Below, one piece after another: positions 42,668 through 50,461 of a stretch of 64,000 nucleotides of DNA; positions within the stretch are counted from its first letter, which is position 1; each line of letters starts with the position of its first letter. This stretch comes from Cystobacter ferrugineus (GTDB taxonomy: Bacteria; Myxococcota; Myxococcia; Myxococcales; Myxococcaceae). The notes beneath the pieces were generated by a model, which saw only the letters and a program-made list of their open reading frames with translations, was not told where the DNA came from and ran no database searches. Made by a program: the position numbers and the translations under genes. The stretch is from contig NZ_MPIN01000010.1 of assembly GCF_001887355.1 (NCBI RefSeq), forward strand, positions 64,878 through 128,877, in the 5' to 3' direction.

Positions 42668-43052
42668 GGGTCCATTTGCTACCCCAGGTGGCTGGGAGAG
42701 CGACAGCACGTTTCGCCGCCGTCTTTCATATAAGCGCCAAACACTTTCACCAGGGCGCCAATCATGGGTATCCAGCCCAAGAACGACGCCTGGACCTCTC
42801 AACCGTTTCCAGGGAATTCACGTTGTTCAGTAGAAAACGATTTTACTTGAAGTCCATGTTGAGCCCATGCGAAGAGATTGAACCCAAGAGAAGGAACTCC
42901 AAGGCAGACATCCGCGAACACTCCTCGGGGGGGACGGTTTCCGTTCGAGATGGAGCCCTCCCATCCCCTCGAAGAGCGACACGTGTCCGCCAGGAGCGCC
43001 GGATGGACCGGTATCCTGCTCGACATCGAAACCAGCCGTTGAGGGGCACTGG
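42668..43052. other. 385-base intergenic region before the first Hint gene
   Basis: No gene. It holds the first copy of the duplicated leader (42745-43052) described separately. The divergent GIDE gene promoter must also lie here. Confidence 0.5.
42745..43052 (+). repeat. Duplicated leader, copy 1, upstream of Hint lipoprotein 1
   Basis: Shared with 44210-44513 in a series of identical blocks: CAGGGCGCCAATCATG just after the start; a 21-base block at 42834-42854 (AAAACG...GAAGTC); GTGTCCGCCAGG onwards at 42983-43003; and GAAACCAGCCGTTGAGG-type sequence up to the ATG. The unit continues into the coding region, so gene and leader were duplicated together. No ORF lies in it. Confidence 0.85.
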
Positions 43053-43970
43053 ATGAAGAACAGTGGCTTTACGCTGACCGTGTGGCTTGGAATGACGCTC
43101 TCCACCCTGGGCTGTGGCGACGCAACGGGAGTCGTCGAGGCGGATGAACTCAAGAGCAATGCCCAGACTCTGGAGGCCCTGCGTCCTATAGAAGATGTGG
43201 AACAGCTTCCGGAAGATCCGGGAGGAGGAGGTGGTGGTGGCGTGCCGACCACCGGCACGCCGATGAGTCTCGCGACGTTCCAGGCCCTGGGAGCCCAGAG
43301 CGACGCGTCGCTCCGCTGTACGGGCGCCATCGGCCCCGACGCGTGCCAGGCGGAGCTCGCCTATGGCCTGAGCATCAACCTCATCACCCTGGCGGCCTAC
43401 AATTGGGGGCTCGCCAACGGCTACTACCCGGTCATCGATCGCCACAACAACATCGGCGCGGTCTGCAAGTGCGGGTGCTTCGAGGCCAACGCCCTCATCC
43501 TGACGCGGGACGAGCAGGGCACCACCGCCTGGGTCCCCGCCAAGGACATCAAGACCAGCACCACGCTCTTCGCGCTCAACGAGGCGGCCACGCTGAGCCG
43601 GCCCACCTTCGACGCGAAGTCCATCAAGTCCGCCACGCGCGGTGAGGAGAAGCCGGCCCTCTATGCCTTCGAGCTCGACAACGACCGCACCCTGAAGGTG
43701 ACGCAGAACCACGGCATGCTCCTGAGCGATGGCCGGGTCGTCGAGGCCCGCACGCTCGGCGTCGGCGCCGAGTTCGTGGCCCTGGACGGCTCGACCGTGC
43801 GCGTGCGCGACCTGCGCTTCGAGCACACCGCCGAGGACGTGTACAACTTCGAGGTCAGCGCCCAGGACCCGGCCGGTCACATCATCGCCGCCGAGGGCGT
43901 GCTCGTGGGTGACCTGGCCTGGCAGAACCAGCTCAGCCGTGAGCTCGGCTCCATCGCCGTGCGCCGCTGA
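43053..43970 (+). CDS. Hint (Hedgehog/intein) domain lipoprotein 1
   Basis: 305 residues from ATG 43053. An N-terminal signal ends at a lipobox-like LSTLGC (Cys21). A Gly-rich linker (57-64) leads into a 60-residue domain with paired Cys89/Cys98, then a Hint domain from Cys142: CGCFEANALILTRDEQG (the GCF start of Hedgehog Hog domains), FELDNDRTLKVTQNHGMLL with the Thr217-x-x-His220 block, YNFEV, and EGVLVGDLAWQN at the end. The usual terminal His-Asn of splicing inteins is replaced by VGD, so the domain can probably start the Cys-driven cleavage but not splice. It may cleave off or modify the N-terminal part outside the inner membrane. Paralogue of the next gene. Confidence 0.82.
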   Translation: MKNSGFTLTVWLGMTLSTLGCGDATGVVEADELKSNAQTLEALRPIEDVEQLPEDPGGGGGGGVPTTGTPMSLATFQALGAQSDASLRCTGAIGPDACQAELAYGLSINLITLAAYNWGLANGYYPVIDRHNNIGAVCKCGCFEANALILTRDEQGTTAWVPAKDIKTSTTLFALNEAATLSRPTFDAKSIKSATRGEEKPALYAFELDNDRTLKVTQNHGMLLSDGRVVEARTLGVGAEFVALDGSTVRVRDLRFEHTAEDVYNFEVSAQDPAGHIIAAEGVLVGDLAWQNQLSRELGSIAVRR

Positions 43971-44513
43971 GCCCGTTCCTGCCCGACGAGCATGGCGCCA
44001 CTCGGCCGCCCTCGTCGGGAGCGGTTCAGCGCCCAGCCCATATCCAACGCGCAACGCGCTCAGCCAGCCCCCCGCGGTTCCACCCGCGGTGCGTCAAAGT
44101 CCAGGTCGCGCAAGCCATTCGATTCCCGTTGTGAACCAGGGCGGTCGCGTTCATGGCGCGCTCCCGCCCTGGTTGGGAACCTGAGCGCTTATCTAAATCC
44201 GCCAACCGCTTTCATCAGGGCGCCAATCATGCTGGACATCCCAATCGCCTTCAGGTAATTCCCGCCGTTCGCCTCAAAACGATTTTACTTGAAGTCATAG
44301 CAGAGTCTGTGAGAAGAGACTTCCCCGAGAGGGCCGATCCCTCTTCGAGGGAGGGAACTCCCAGGCAGACGTGCGCAATCACTCCGGGGGGGGAGGCGAT
44401 ACCCGTTTGGTCTCACCCATCCACACCCGCTGAGAGCAGTGAGTGTCCGCCAGGAGCGCCGGACGATCCGGCATTCCCGCTCGACATCAAAACCAGCCGT
44501 TGAGGAGCACTGT
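43971..44513. other. 543-base intergenic region between the two Hint genes
   Basis: No gene on either strand. Bases 44210-44513 are the second copy of the leader. Bases 43971-44209 hold no repeat partner, terminator or other feature that I can identify. Confidence 0.5.
44210..44513 (+). repeat. Duplicated leader, copy 2, upstream of Hint lipoprotein 2
   Basis: Second copy of the 42745-43052 unit. The identical 21-base block is at 44276-44296 and GTGTCCGCCAGG at 44443 onwards. Spacing from the block to the ATG is 238 bases here and 219 in copy 1, so the copies have diverged by small insertions. Confidence 0.85.
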
Positions 44514-45353
44514 ATGAAGAACAGTGGCTTTACGCTGACCGTGTGGCTTGGAATGACTCTCTCCGCTCTGGGCTGTGGCGGCGTGGCAGCAGCGCCCAGT
44601 GAGACGGAGTCGGCCGGACTTGCCGAGCAGAGCACGTCGCTGACCGAGGTGATGGGGCTCGATCAATTCAAATACCTTGGATTGACGAGCATCGAGCGCT
44701 GCGCGCGGGCGATCAGCGCCGAGGAGTGCAAGATCGAGCTCGATTACGGCTTGGAGCAGAACCTCATCACGCGGGAGGCCTATGACTGGGGTCTCGTCAA
44801 CGGCTACTACCCTGTCATCGGCCGTCGGGACACGGTCGATGCCGTCTGCAAGTGCGGGTGCTTCGAGGCCAACACGCTCATCCTGACGCAGGACAAGCTT
44901 GGCGCCCCGGCATGGATCGCCGCGAAGGACATCACGAAGGAGACGACGCTGTTCTCGCTCAACGAGCAGGCCACGTTGAGCCAGCCCACCTTCGACACGA
45001 AGCCCATCCTCGCTTTCACCAAGGGCGAGGAGCACCCGGCCCTCTACGTCTTCGAGCTCGACAACGGCCACACCCTGAAGGTGACGCAGAACCACGGCAT
45101 GCTCCTGAGCGACGGCCGGGTCGTCGAGGCCCGTACCCTCGAAGCGGGCGCCGAGTTCGTGGCCCTGGACGGCGCGACCGTGCGCGTGAAGAACCTCCGG
45201 TTCGAGCACACCAAGGAGGACGTGTACAACTTCGAGGTCGAGTCGCAGATCTCGGCGGGTCACATCATCGCCGCCGAGGGCGTGCTCGTGGGTGACATGG
45301 CCTGGCAGAACCAGCTCGGCCGCGAGCTCGGCTCCATCGCCGTCCGCCGTTAG
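44514..45353 (+). CDS. Hint domain lipoprotein 2 (paralogue of the previous gene)
   Basis: 279 residues from ATG 44514. It repeats the first Hint lipoprotein: nearly identical signal (MKNSGFTLTVWLGMTLSALG) with Cys21, but a different N-terminal region and no poly-Gly linker. The Hint domain starts at Cys116 (CGCFEANTLILT), has the TQNH block with His194, and ends EGVLVGDMAWQN without His-Asn. The shared Hint and signal and the divergent middle suggest that the middle is the cargo. It lies 544 bases after copy 1, with the duplicated leader between, and 81 bases before the next gene of the exported-protein operon. Confidence 0.82.
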   Translation: MKNSGFTLTVWLGMTLSALGCGGVAAAPSETESAGLAEQSTSLTEVMGLDQFKYLGLTSIERCARAISAEECKIELDYGLEQNLITREAYDWGLVNGYYPVIGRRDTVDAVCKCGCFEANTLILTQDKLGAPAWIAAKDITKETTLFSLNEQATLSQPTFDTKPILAFTKGEEHPALYVFELDNGHTLKVTQNHGMLLSDGRVVEARTLEAGAEFVALDGATVRVKNLRFEHTKEDVYNFEVESQISAGHIIAAEGVLVGDMAWQNQLGRELGSIAVRR

Positions 45354-45434
45354 TCCCATCCCGCTGTCGTCCTGACGAGTGCGGTGCCGAGTGGGCGCCG
45401 CCTCGTCCAGGAGCTTCGCCTCGGAGAAAATCCC

Positions 45435-46223
45435 ATGCCGCTCAGCAAGACGAAGTGGGCGGGCCTCGCGCTGGCCGCGACCTCGCTCATCATTGGACTC
45501 TCATTTTCCTGGGGCACGGACTCCCCGCCCCCCGCGCCCGCGCCCAGCGTGGCTCCCGCGGCGGTGACGGAACAGGCAATGGCCCGGATGGAAATCAAGG
45601 CCGCGGAGACCGCTCGCGAGCGGCTCGCGCAGATTCCCGAGCCTGTCGTTCCCCAGGAGGTGGGAGGGTTCTCCCATGAGGAGATTGGAAAGGCGTCCGT
45701 CGCGTTCCGCGAGATGCTCTCCGTGCAGGGCCTCTACAATCAGCGGGTGGCCCGGGGGCGCATCATCGACCGTCTCCTCGAGTCCCCTCGTGGCGCGGAC
45801 ATCGCGTCGAGGACGCTGACGGATCCCTCCTTCGCCCGGGAGGCCTTTGGAGATCTGCAGGCCGAGGCCCGTCTCTTCTCCATTGAAGTCTTGAAGGTCG
45901 CGGCCACACGGGGCCAGGAAGGCCCCCTGCTGCGCTCCGCGGAAGCCGTCGCTCAGCAGCTCTCCCAGTCGGATGATGGGGTCGCACCGCTGGACGCGGG
46001 CAGGTCCGCGGATCTGCGCGACATGGTTCGTGCCGTCATCGAAGTCAAAAGTGTCGAGGCCTTCTCGGATGGAAACCCACGGCTCGTCCGGGAGATGGGT
46101 TACGCGTCCACGCTCTCGCCTCGAGTGAAGTCCCTGTACGACGAAATCCTGTTCGCCTACCTCAAGCATCAATATGGCCGAGAGCGCGCCACCGAAATGG
46201 CCGCTGCCCTCCTGGACGGCTGA
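45435..46223 (+). CDS. Membrane-anchored helical protein, function unknown
   Basis: 262 residues from ATG 45435 (GGAG nine bases upstream). One membrane helix or uncleaved signal (KWAGLALAATSLIIGLSFSW) is followed by a Pro/Ala linker and a mostly helical domain with long charged helices (MARMEIKAAETARERLAQI, EEIGKASVAFREMLSVQGLYNQRVARGRIID, MVRAVIEVKSVEAFSDGNPRLVREMG). No family recognised. It starts the run of seven exported-protein genes and is followed six bases later by the subtilisin-like gene. Confidence 0.72.
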   Translation: MPLSKTKWAGLALAATSLIIGLSFSWGTDSPPPAPAPSVAPAAVTEQAMARMEIKAAETARERLAQIPEPVVPQEVGGFSHEEIGKASVAFREMLSVQGLYNQRVARGRIIDRLLESPRGADIASRTLTDPSFAREAFGDLQAEARLFSIEVLKVAATRGQEGPLLRSAEAVAQQLSQSDDGVAPLDAGRSADLRDMVRAVIEVKSVEAFSDGNPRLVREMGYASTLSPRVKSLYDEILFAYLKHQYGRERATEMAAALLDG

Positions 46224-46229
46224 GAACCC

Positions 46230-47660
46230 ATGATCCGCGCCACTCTTCTCACGATGTTCGTCTCCACCGGGTGTCTGGCCGAGCCCCACGTGACTCCCGC
46301 TCCGCCGAAGTTGGATGGCGACGCGCCGGATCTCGCCCAGCGCATCGCGGCCGCGAAAGCCAATGTCCTGGCCGACACCTGCTTCCAGACCGAGCAGGAT
46401 GCTTCGGTGTGTGACTGGGGGGATTTCGCCTATGACCCCAGCCAGTTCGCGATGACGCAGAGCACGAACGAGGCCATCCTCATCGTCGATGGCTTCTCGG
46501 AGCTGCCGTTCCGGGCCATTCGTTACCAGAACCGGCTCAAGGGCTTCTTCCGCGTGGGAGAAGGGGGAGAGTTCTCTCCCGTGTCCTTCTCCTGGCACGC
46601 GCCGGTGGTCCTCCACGAGACGCTCCGCGGGTTCGCCGATCCCGATCTCATCCCCGCCGAGTCCCTTCGCGAGCTCGGTGGCCCCCTGACGGACGTCTAC
46701 GGCCCCTACGCCCTGAACGCGGGCCACGGCAGCTACGTCTTCTCCATCCTCGTCGAGGCCAACCCACGTCAGCCCATCGTGATCCTCGACCATCTGAGGT
46801 ACGACAAGTTCGCGCTCGAGGAGTTCTGTGATGGCTCCGGGACGGATGCCTCCATCAGCCGCTTGCGCGAGAAGTCGCGGGTCGTCGCGGCCAACCTCCA
46901 GTGGTTGATGGCCGAGCAGAACGTGCGCTTCGTGAACGTGAGCGCGGGAGAATCGCTCGACACGATGCGGGAGCTGTGGACGAGCCGCTGCCGGGGAATC
47001 CGCCCCAGCGACTCGATCCTTCGCAAGAAGCTCAACGCCTACGCGCCCATCGTCGAAGCGCTCTACAAGACGCCTGGTGTCTTCGCGGCCCAGGCGTCCA
47101 TCAACGCCTCCAACAGCCAGGACTTCCCTTTCGACTATCCCTCACCGAGCTACCCGAACCGGGTCCTGGCCGGATTCTTCACCACGCTGAACTCGGGCCT
47201 GGATGAGAAGGGCAGGAAAGACGGCACGAGCAGCACCACGCTGTCGGGATGGCCGGGGCGGCAGAACGTCGACATCTACCTGAACAGTGGTGTGCAGCCC
47301 AACCGCCCCTTCCGGTACAACACGACGCCGCTGCTCCAGGTGGACTCCTTCGGTGTCGACATCTATCCCATCACCCAGACCACCACGTCCTGGATCGCGC
47401 CGCTGGCCCTCTCCCGCTTCATCCACCTGCGTTACGAGCGGTTCGGTGCCGAGGAGATGTCCGATGACCTCATCTCGCGCATCCGGAGCGAGATGACGCC
47501 AGGTGAGTGCCCCGAGCAGCCAGAGTCGAACTGCGCCTATCAGGATCCGCTCAAGCACGGGCAGATCGAGGCGGTGCGTCTTGGCTACCGGGCCCTCGAG
47601 TACGTGGAGCCGGATTCCCAGCAGTCAACGTTGTCTCGACGGATGGAGTATTCCCAATGA
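46230..47660 (+). CDS. Lipoprotein with subtilisin (S8)-like layout
   Basis: 476 residues. Lipobox FVSTGC (Cys15) at the end of a short signal. Segments line up with S8 peptidases: Asp87 in AILIVDGFS, His166 in NAGHGSYVFSIL (GHGTHVxGI pattern), NVSAGES, an oxyanion-region PGVFAAQASINASN followed by a YPSPSYPNRVLAGFF strand (as in AAxGN...YPAxYPxVIxV), and Ser387 in TTTSWIAPLALSRF (GTSxAxP pattern). The motifs are degenerate, so the protease may be inactive or specialised. It would sit on a membrane facing the periplasm or surface. Its stop overlaps the next start by four bases (ATGA). Confidence 0.68.
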   Translation: MIRATLLTMFVSTGCLAEPHVTPAPPKLDGDAPDLAQRIAAAKANVLADTCFQTEQDASVCDWGDFAYDPSQFAMTQSTNEAILIVDGFSELPFRAIRYQNRLKGFFRVGEGGEFSPVSFSWHAPVVLHETLRGFADPDLIPAESLRELGGPLTDVYGPYALNAGHGSYVFSILVEANPRQPIVILDHLRYDKFALEEFCDGSGTDASISRLREKSRVVAANLQWLMAEQNVRFVNVSAGESLDTMRELWTSRCRGIRPSDSILRKKLNAYAPIVEALYKTPGVFAAQASINASNSQDFPFDYPSPSYPNRVLAGFFTTLNSGLDEKGRKDGTSSTTLSGWPGRQNVDIYLNSGVQPNRPFRYNTTPLLQVDSFGVDIYPITQTTTSWIAPLALSRFIHLRYERFGAEEMSDDLISRIRSEMTPGECPEQPESNCAYQDPLKHGQIEAVRLGYRALEYVEPDSQQSTLSRRMEYSQ

Positions 47661-48277
47661 AGCAGATATCGAGTGTACTGGCCATGGTGGTGCTCCTGGG
47701 CTCGGGTGTGTCGGCTGCCCAGGACGAACAGGACGTGGAGGTGTCTTTCATTGACAATGGAGGGCTCAGCTACAAGGTCAATCCCTCCGCCTTCACCACC
47801 ACTCAATCCTATGGGAGCTTGACGTCGGAGGGCTACCTGGTTCCTCGCGCCGGTCTGATCCGCAATGGCTGCTTCGCCAGCACGCCATGGATCGACGTGA
47901 ACCATGGGCAGGGAAAGGCCTATGCCTTTCCGCACTTCACCCTGGAGTGGTGGGGTGAGGTGAACCCGGTGGAAGAGCCCGACGATACGCTGCTGCGGCT
48001 GACGCTCGAGGTGAAGCGGCAGAATGGCACCACGTCGCAGGTTCGCAGCTACATCTACACGGGACTGCTGGACCTGGAACTCCGGTACTACAACGAGGAC
48101 CGGACCCAGTTCTACTACTACGGGCGTCTGGACAACCTGGCCGACCAGGCGGAGATGCTCTTTGGAAACATCGCGGTCTCTCCCGGGGACAAGATCCGCT
48201 ACAACGTGTGCGATCTCTACGAGGGCGGCAAGCTCCTCATCCGCGACCTGACGTTGACGACCCTCCCCATCTTCTAA
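47657..48277 (+). CDS. Exported beta-rich protein, function unknown
   Basis: 206 residues from ATG 47657, overlapping the S8-like gene by four bases. Signal peptide MKQISSVLAMVVLLGSGVSAA. The mature part is rich in Tyr, Asn and beta strands (GLSYKVNPSAFTTTQSYG, TLEWWGEVNPVEEPDD, TSQVRSYIYTGLLDLELRYY, FYYYGRLDNL) and has two cysteines. No family recognised. Coupled translation with the subtilisin-like gene suggests joint action. Confidence 0.75.
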   Translation: MKQISSVLAMVVLLGSGVSAAQDEQDVEVSFIDNGGLSYKVNPSAFTTTQSYGSLTSEGYLVPRAGLIRNGCFASTPWIDVNHGQGKAYAFPHFTLEWWGEVNPVEEPDDTLLRLTLEVKRQNGTTSQVRSYIYTGLLDLELRYYNEDRTQFYYYGRLDNLADQAEMLFGNIAVSPGDKIRYNVCDLYEGGKLLIRDLTLTTLPIF

Positions 48278-48289
48278 GAGGTGAGCACA

Positions 48290-49102
48290 ATGAAGACTGT
48301 CACTTCATGGGCCGCGGCCGCGGTGTGTCTGCTGGGTGTCGAGGCCCAGGCCCTCGGTGAGAACCTGCTGTCCTGCCAGAGCAGCGGCTACATCCTGTCG
48401 CGGTGCACGCTGCTCAAGCTGCCCTTCGCCACGCCCGTCGTCGAGGACGATACCACCTTCGAGACGACGTACACCGTCACGTATGACTTCGCCTGCACCG
48501 GCCACTCGGTGAACGTCGGGGTCTCCACGGGGCAGCAGTACGTGCCCTTCGTGATGGGCGCCAGGAACGCCACGCTCCAGCTCAACGGCAGTGGCCGGGT
48601 CGAGTCGTATGATCCGGACCCGCAGACCACCCTGCGCCTGAGCTTCAAGCCGGGCTGCGCCCTGACGGTGTCCAACGTCAGCATCTTCCCGTCGGGCAAC
48701 ACCCTGGTGCTGTGGACGTCCCAGGCGCAATCCCAGGCGAAGATCATCAACCTGTCCCTGAAGCAGTACCTGCTCGCCAAGGACTACCAGGCGCTGGCGA
48801 CCTGGGATGACTCGAAGCTCATCCTCCTGCGCGACAAGCTCCAGGGGCTCGTCACCGCCTTCCCCACCAACATCCACTACAAGGTCATGCTCGACACGGT
48901 GAAGAGCGCGCTCGACAACGCGCCGCCTCCGTACTCGTACGAGCAGCTCGCCGAGTCGGGGGAGGAAGTCATCGCGGACCTCCGCGACGAGCTCGACGCG
49001 GAAGTCGCCAGGGGACAGAACCTCGTCAACCGCTTCATCCGCTGGCAGCAGCAGGCCGAGCAGTCCCTCGTGGACGTGCTCGCCAGCATTCCGCCGGCCT
49101 AG
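48290..49102 (+). CDS. Exported protein, beta-rich then helical, function unknown
   Basis: 270 residues from ATG 48290 (AAGAGG eight bases upstream; GTG 48281 possible). Signal peptide ends near AQALG. The N-terminal 130 residues alternate polar and hydrophobic residues with three cysteines (LLSCQSSGYILSRCTLLKL, YDFACTGHSVNVG, FKPGCALTVSNVSI); the C-terminal 110 are helical with a probable coiled coil (ESGEEVIADLRDELDAEVARGQNLV). No family recognised. Twelve bases follow the previous stop, consistent with a shared transcript. Confidence 0.72.
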   Translation: MKTVTSWAAAAVCLLGVEAQALGENLLSCQSSGYILSRCTLLKLPFATPVVEDDTTFETTYTVTYDFACTGHSVNVGVSTGQQYVPFVMGARNATLQLNGSGRVESYDPDPQTTLRLSFKPGCALTVSNVSIFPSGNTLVLWTSQAQSQAKIINLSLKQYLLAKDYQALATWDDSKLILLRDKLQGLVTAFPTNIHYKVMLDTVKSALDNAPPPYSYEQLAESGEEVIADLRDELDAEVARGQNLVNRFIRWQQQAEQSLVDVLASIPPA

Positions 49103-49313
49103 CCACACCGTTTCCCGACAATCCCCATGGCTCCACGAGGGCTCTTCCCGGGGGCGCCGGCATCACCGGCCGCGTCCGTGAGGGCCTTCGTGTGTCTTGG
49201 GGAAGGAATCCGGCCGGGTATTTCAACCACGGTCTGGCCCGTGGGCCGGACTGGCATGGGCGCGACCCGGGCCCCGGCGAGTTCAAGCGCACCATGTGGA
49301 GAGGGGGAGTTCC

Positions 49314-50447
49314 ATGAGACGTTGGATGGTATCTCTGTTGTTGACGGGCTCGCTCGCGGCGCCAGGTCTGGCCGCGGCCGCCGGCGACGACCTGGCCGTG
49401 CGCGAGGACAAGGCCCTGCGCGCCTACGCCGCGGCCACCGATCAGTCGCAGCGCCATGGGCGCTACCGGCAGGCCCGTGCCCTGCTGCTCACCCAGGAGG
49501 GCAACATCACCACCCGGGTCGAGGCGTGGGAGAAGGCCACCCAGCAGTGGGTGCTGGGTTGGTACAAGGTGATGGCGCTCGCGGATCTGCAGAAGGACAT
49601 TCCGTACACCCAGTTCGAGGCGGAGCTGCAGCAGCTACTGCGCGTCCAGCACGACGGGCTGTTGCAGTTGTCCAATGACGCCAAGAGCGTGAAGGCCTCC
49701 GCCGACATGGCCCTGGAGCTGCTCGGTCCGGCCAACCCTGGCACCACTCCCGCGGAGATCGGCGAGTACGCGAGCGTGCTGCAGGCCCTGACCCAGCGCG
49801 AGAACGAGCTGCGCACGGCCATCACCCAGTTGTCCGCCATTCCCACCAGCCGGATGGCCCGGCTCGAGACGCTCGCGCAGACCTCGCGGCAGATCATCCT
49901 CACCCGCGTGCGCGTCGCCCTGCTCAAGAACGCCCGCTATCCGTTGGAGCAGACCCTCGCCTCGGTCCAGGCGCTGCTCACCGCCGAGCAGGTCGTGGAT
50001 CCCGTCCTCGCGGCGCTCACGCGGGCGGAGAACGACATGAACCGCTTCGCGCTCAACCTCCAAGTCTACCACGTGGAGGAGGCGCTCGCGCAGGGGCGCA
50101 CCCTGTGCACGAGCAGCCAGGCGAAGCTGGCCGCCCTCACCTCGCCCGCGGCCTATGTGGCGCAGGCCCGCTCGCGCGCCACCCAGCTCTGCTCGGCCCT
50201 CGAGGCCCATGCCAGCGGGCTGCTCTCCTATGGCATCCCCAAGGCGGACCTCGTGTATGAGTCCATCGCCGTGGAGAAGGCGTCGCTGCGCACGATCTGC
50301 AAGAGCGCGCAGCCGCCCGTGGCGTGCGAGAAGCTCGCGATCCTCGCGGCCCTGACCCTGCCCGACCTCCAGTCCATGAACGACGCCAAGCTCCGCTTCG
50401 TGGAATACGGCTGGAGCGAGCTGTTCAAGGCCGCCACCCATCCCTGA
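49314..50447 (+). CDS. Exported helical protein, function unknown
   Basis: 377 residues from ATG 49314 (AGAGGGGG upstream). Signal peptide MRRWMVSLLLTGSLAAPGLA-AA. The mature protein is almost all helical with heptad-like segments (RYRQARALLLTQEGNITTRVEA, LQALTQRENELRTAITQLSAI, LAQTSRQIILTRVRVALLKN), three or four Cys in the C-terminal half (LCTSSQ, ATQLCSALE, RTICKSAQPPVACEKLA). No family recognised. It is separated from the previous gene by 211 bases, the largest gap of this operon. Confidence 0.75.
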   Translation: MRRWMVSLLLTGSLAAPGLAAAAGDDLAVREDKALRAYAAATDQSQRHGRYRQARALLLTQEGNITTRVEAWEKATQQWVLGWYKVMALADLQKDIPYTQFEAELQQLLRVQHDGLLQLSNDAKSVKASADMALELLGPANPGTTPAEIGEYASVLQALTQRENELRTAITQLSAIPTSRMARLETLAQTSRQIILTRVRVALLKNARYPLEQTLASVQALLTAEQVVDPVLAALTRAENDMNRFALNLQVYHVEEALAQGRTLCTSSQAKLAALTSPAAYVAQARSRATQLCSALEAHASGLLSYGIPKADLVYESIAVEKASLRTICKSAQPPVACEKLAILAALTLPDLQSMNDAKLRFVEYGWSELFKAATHP

Positions 50448-50461
50448 GGAGACCACCGACC

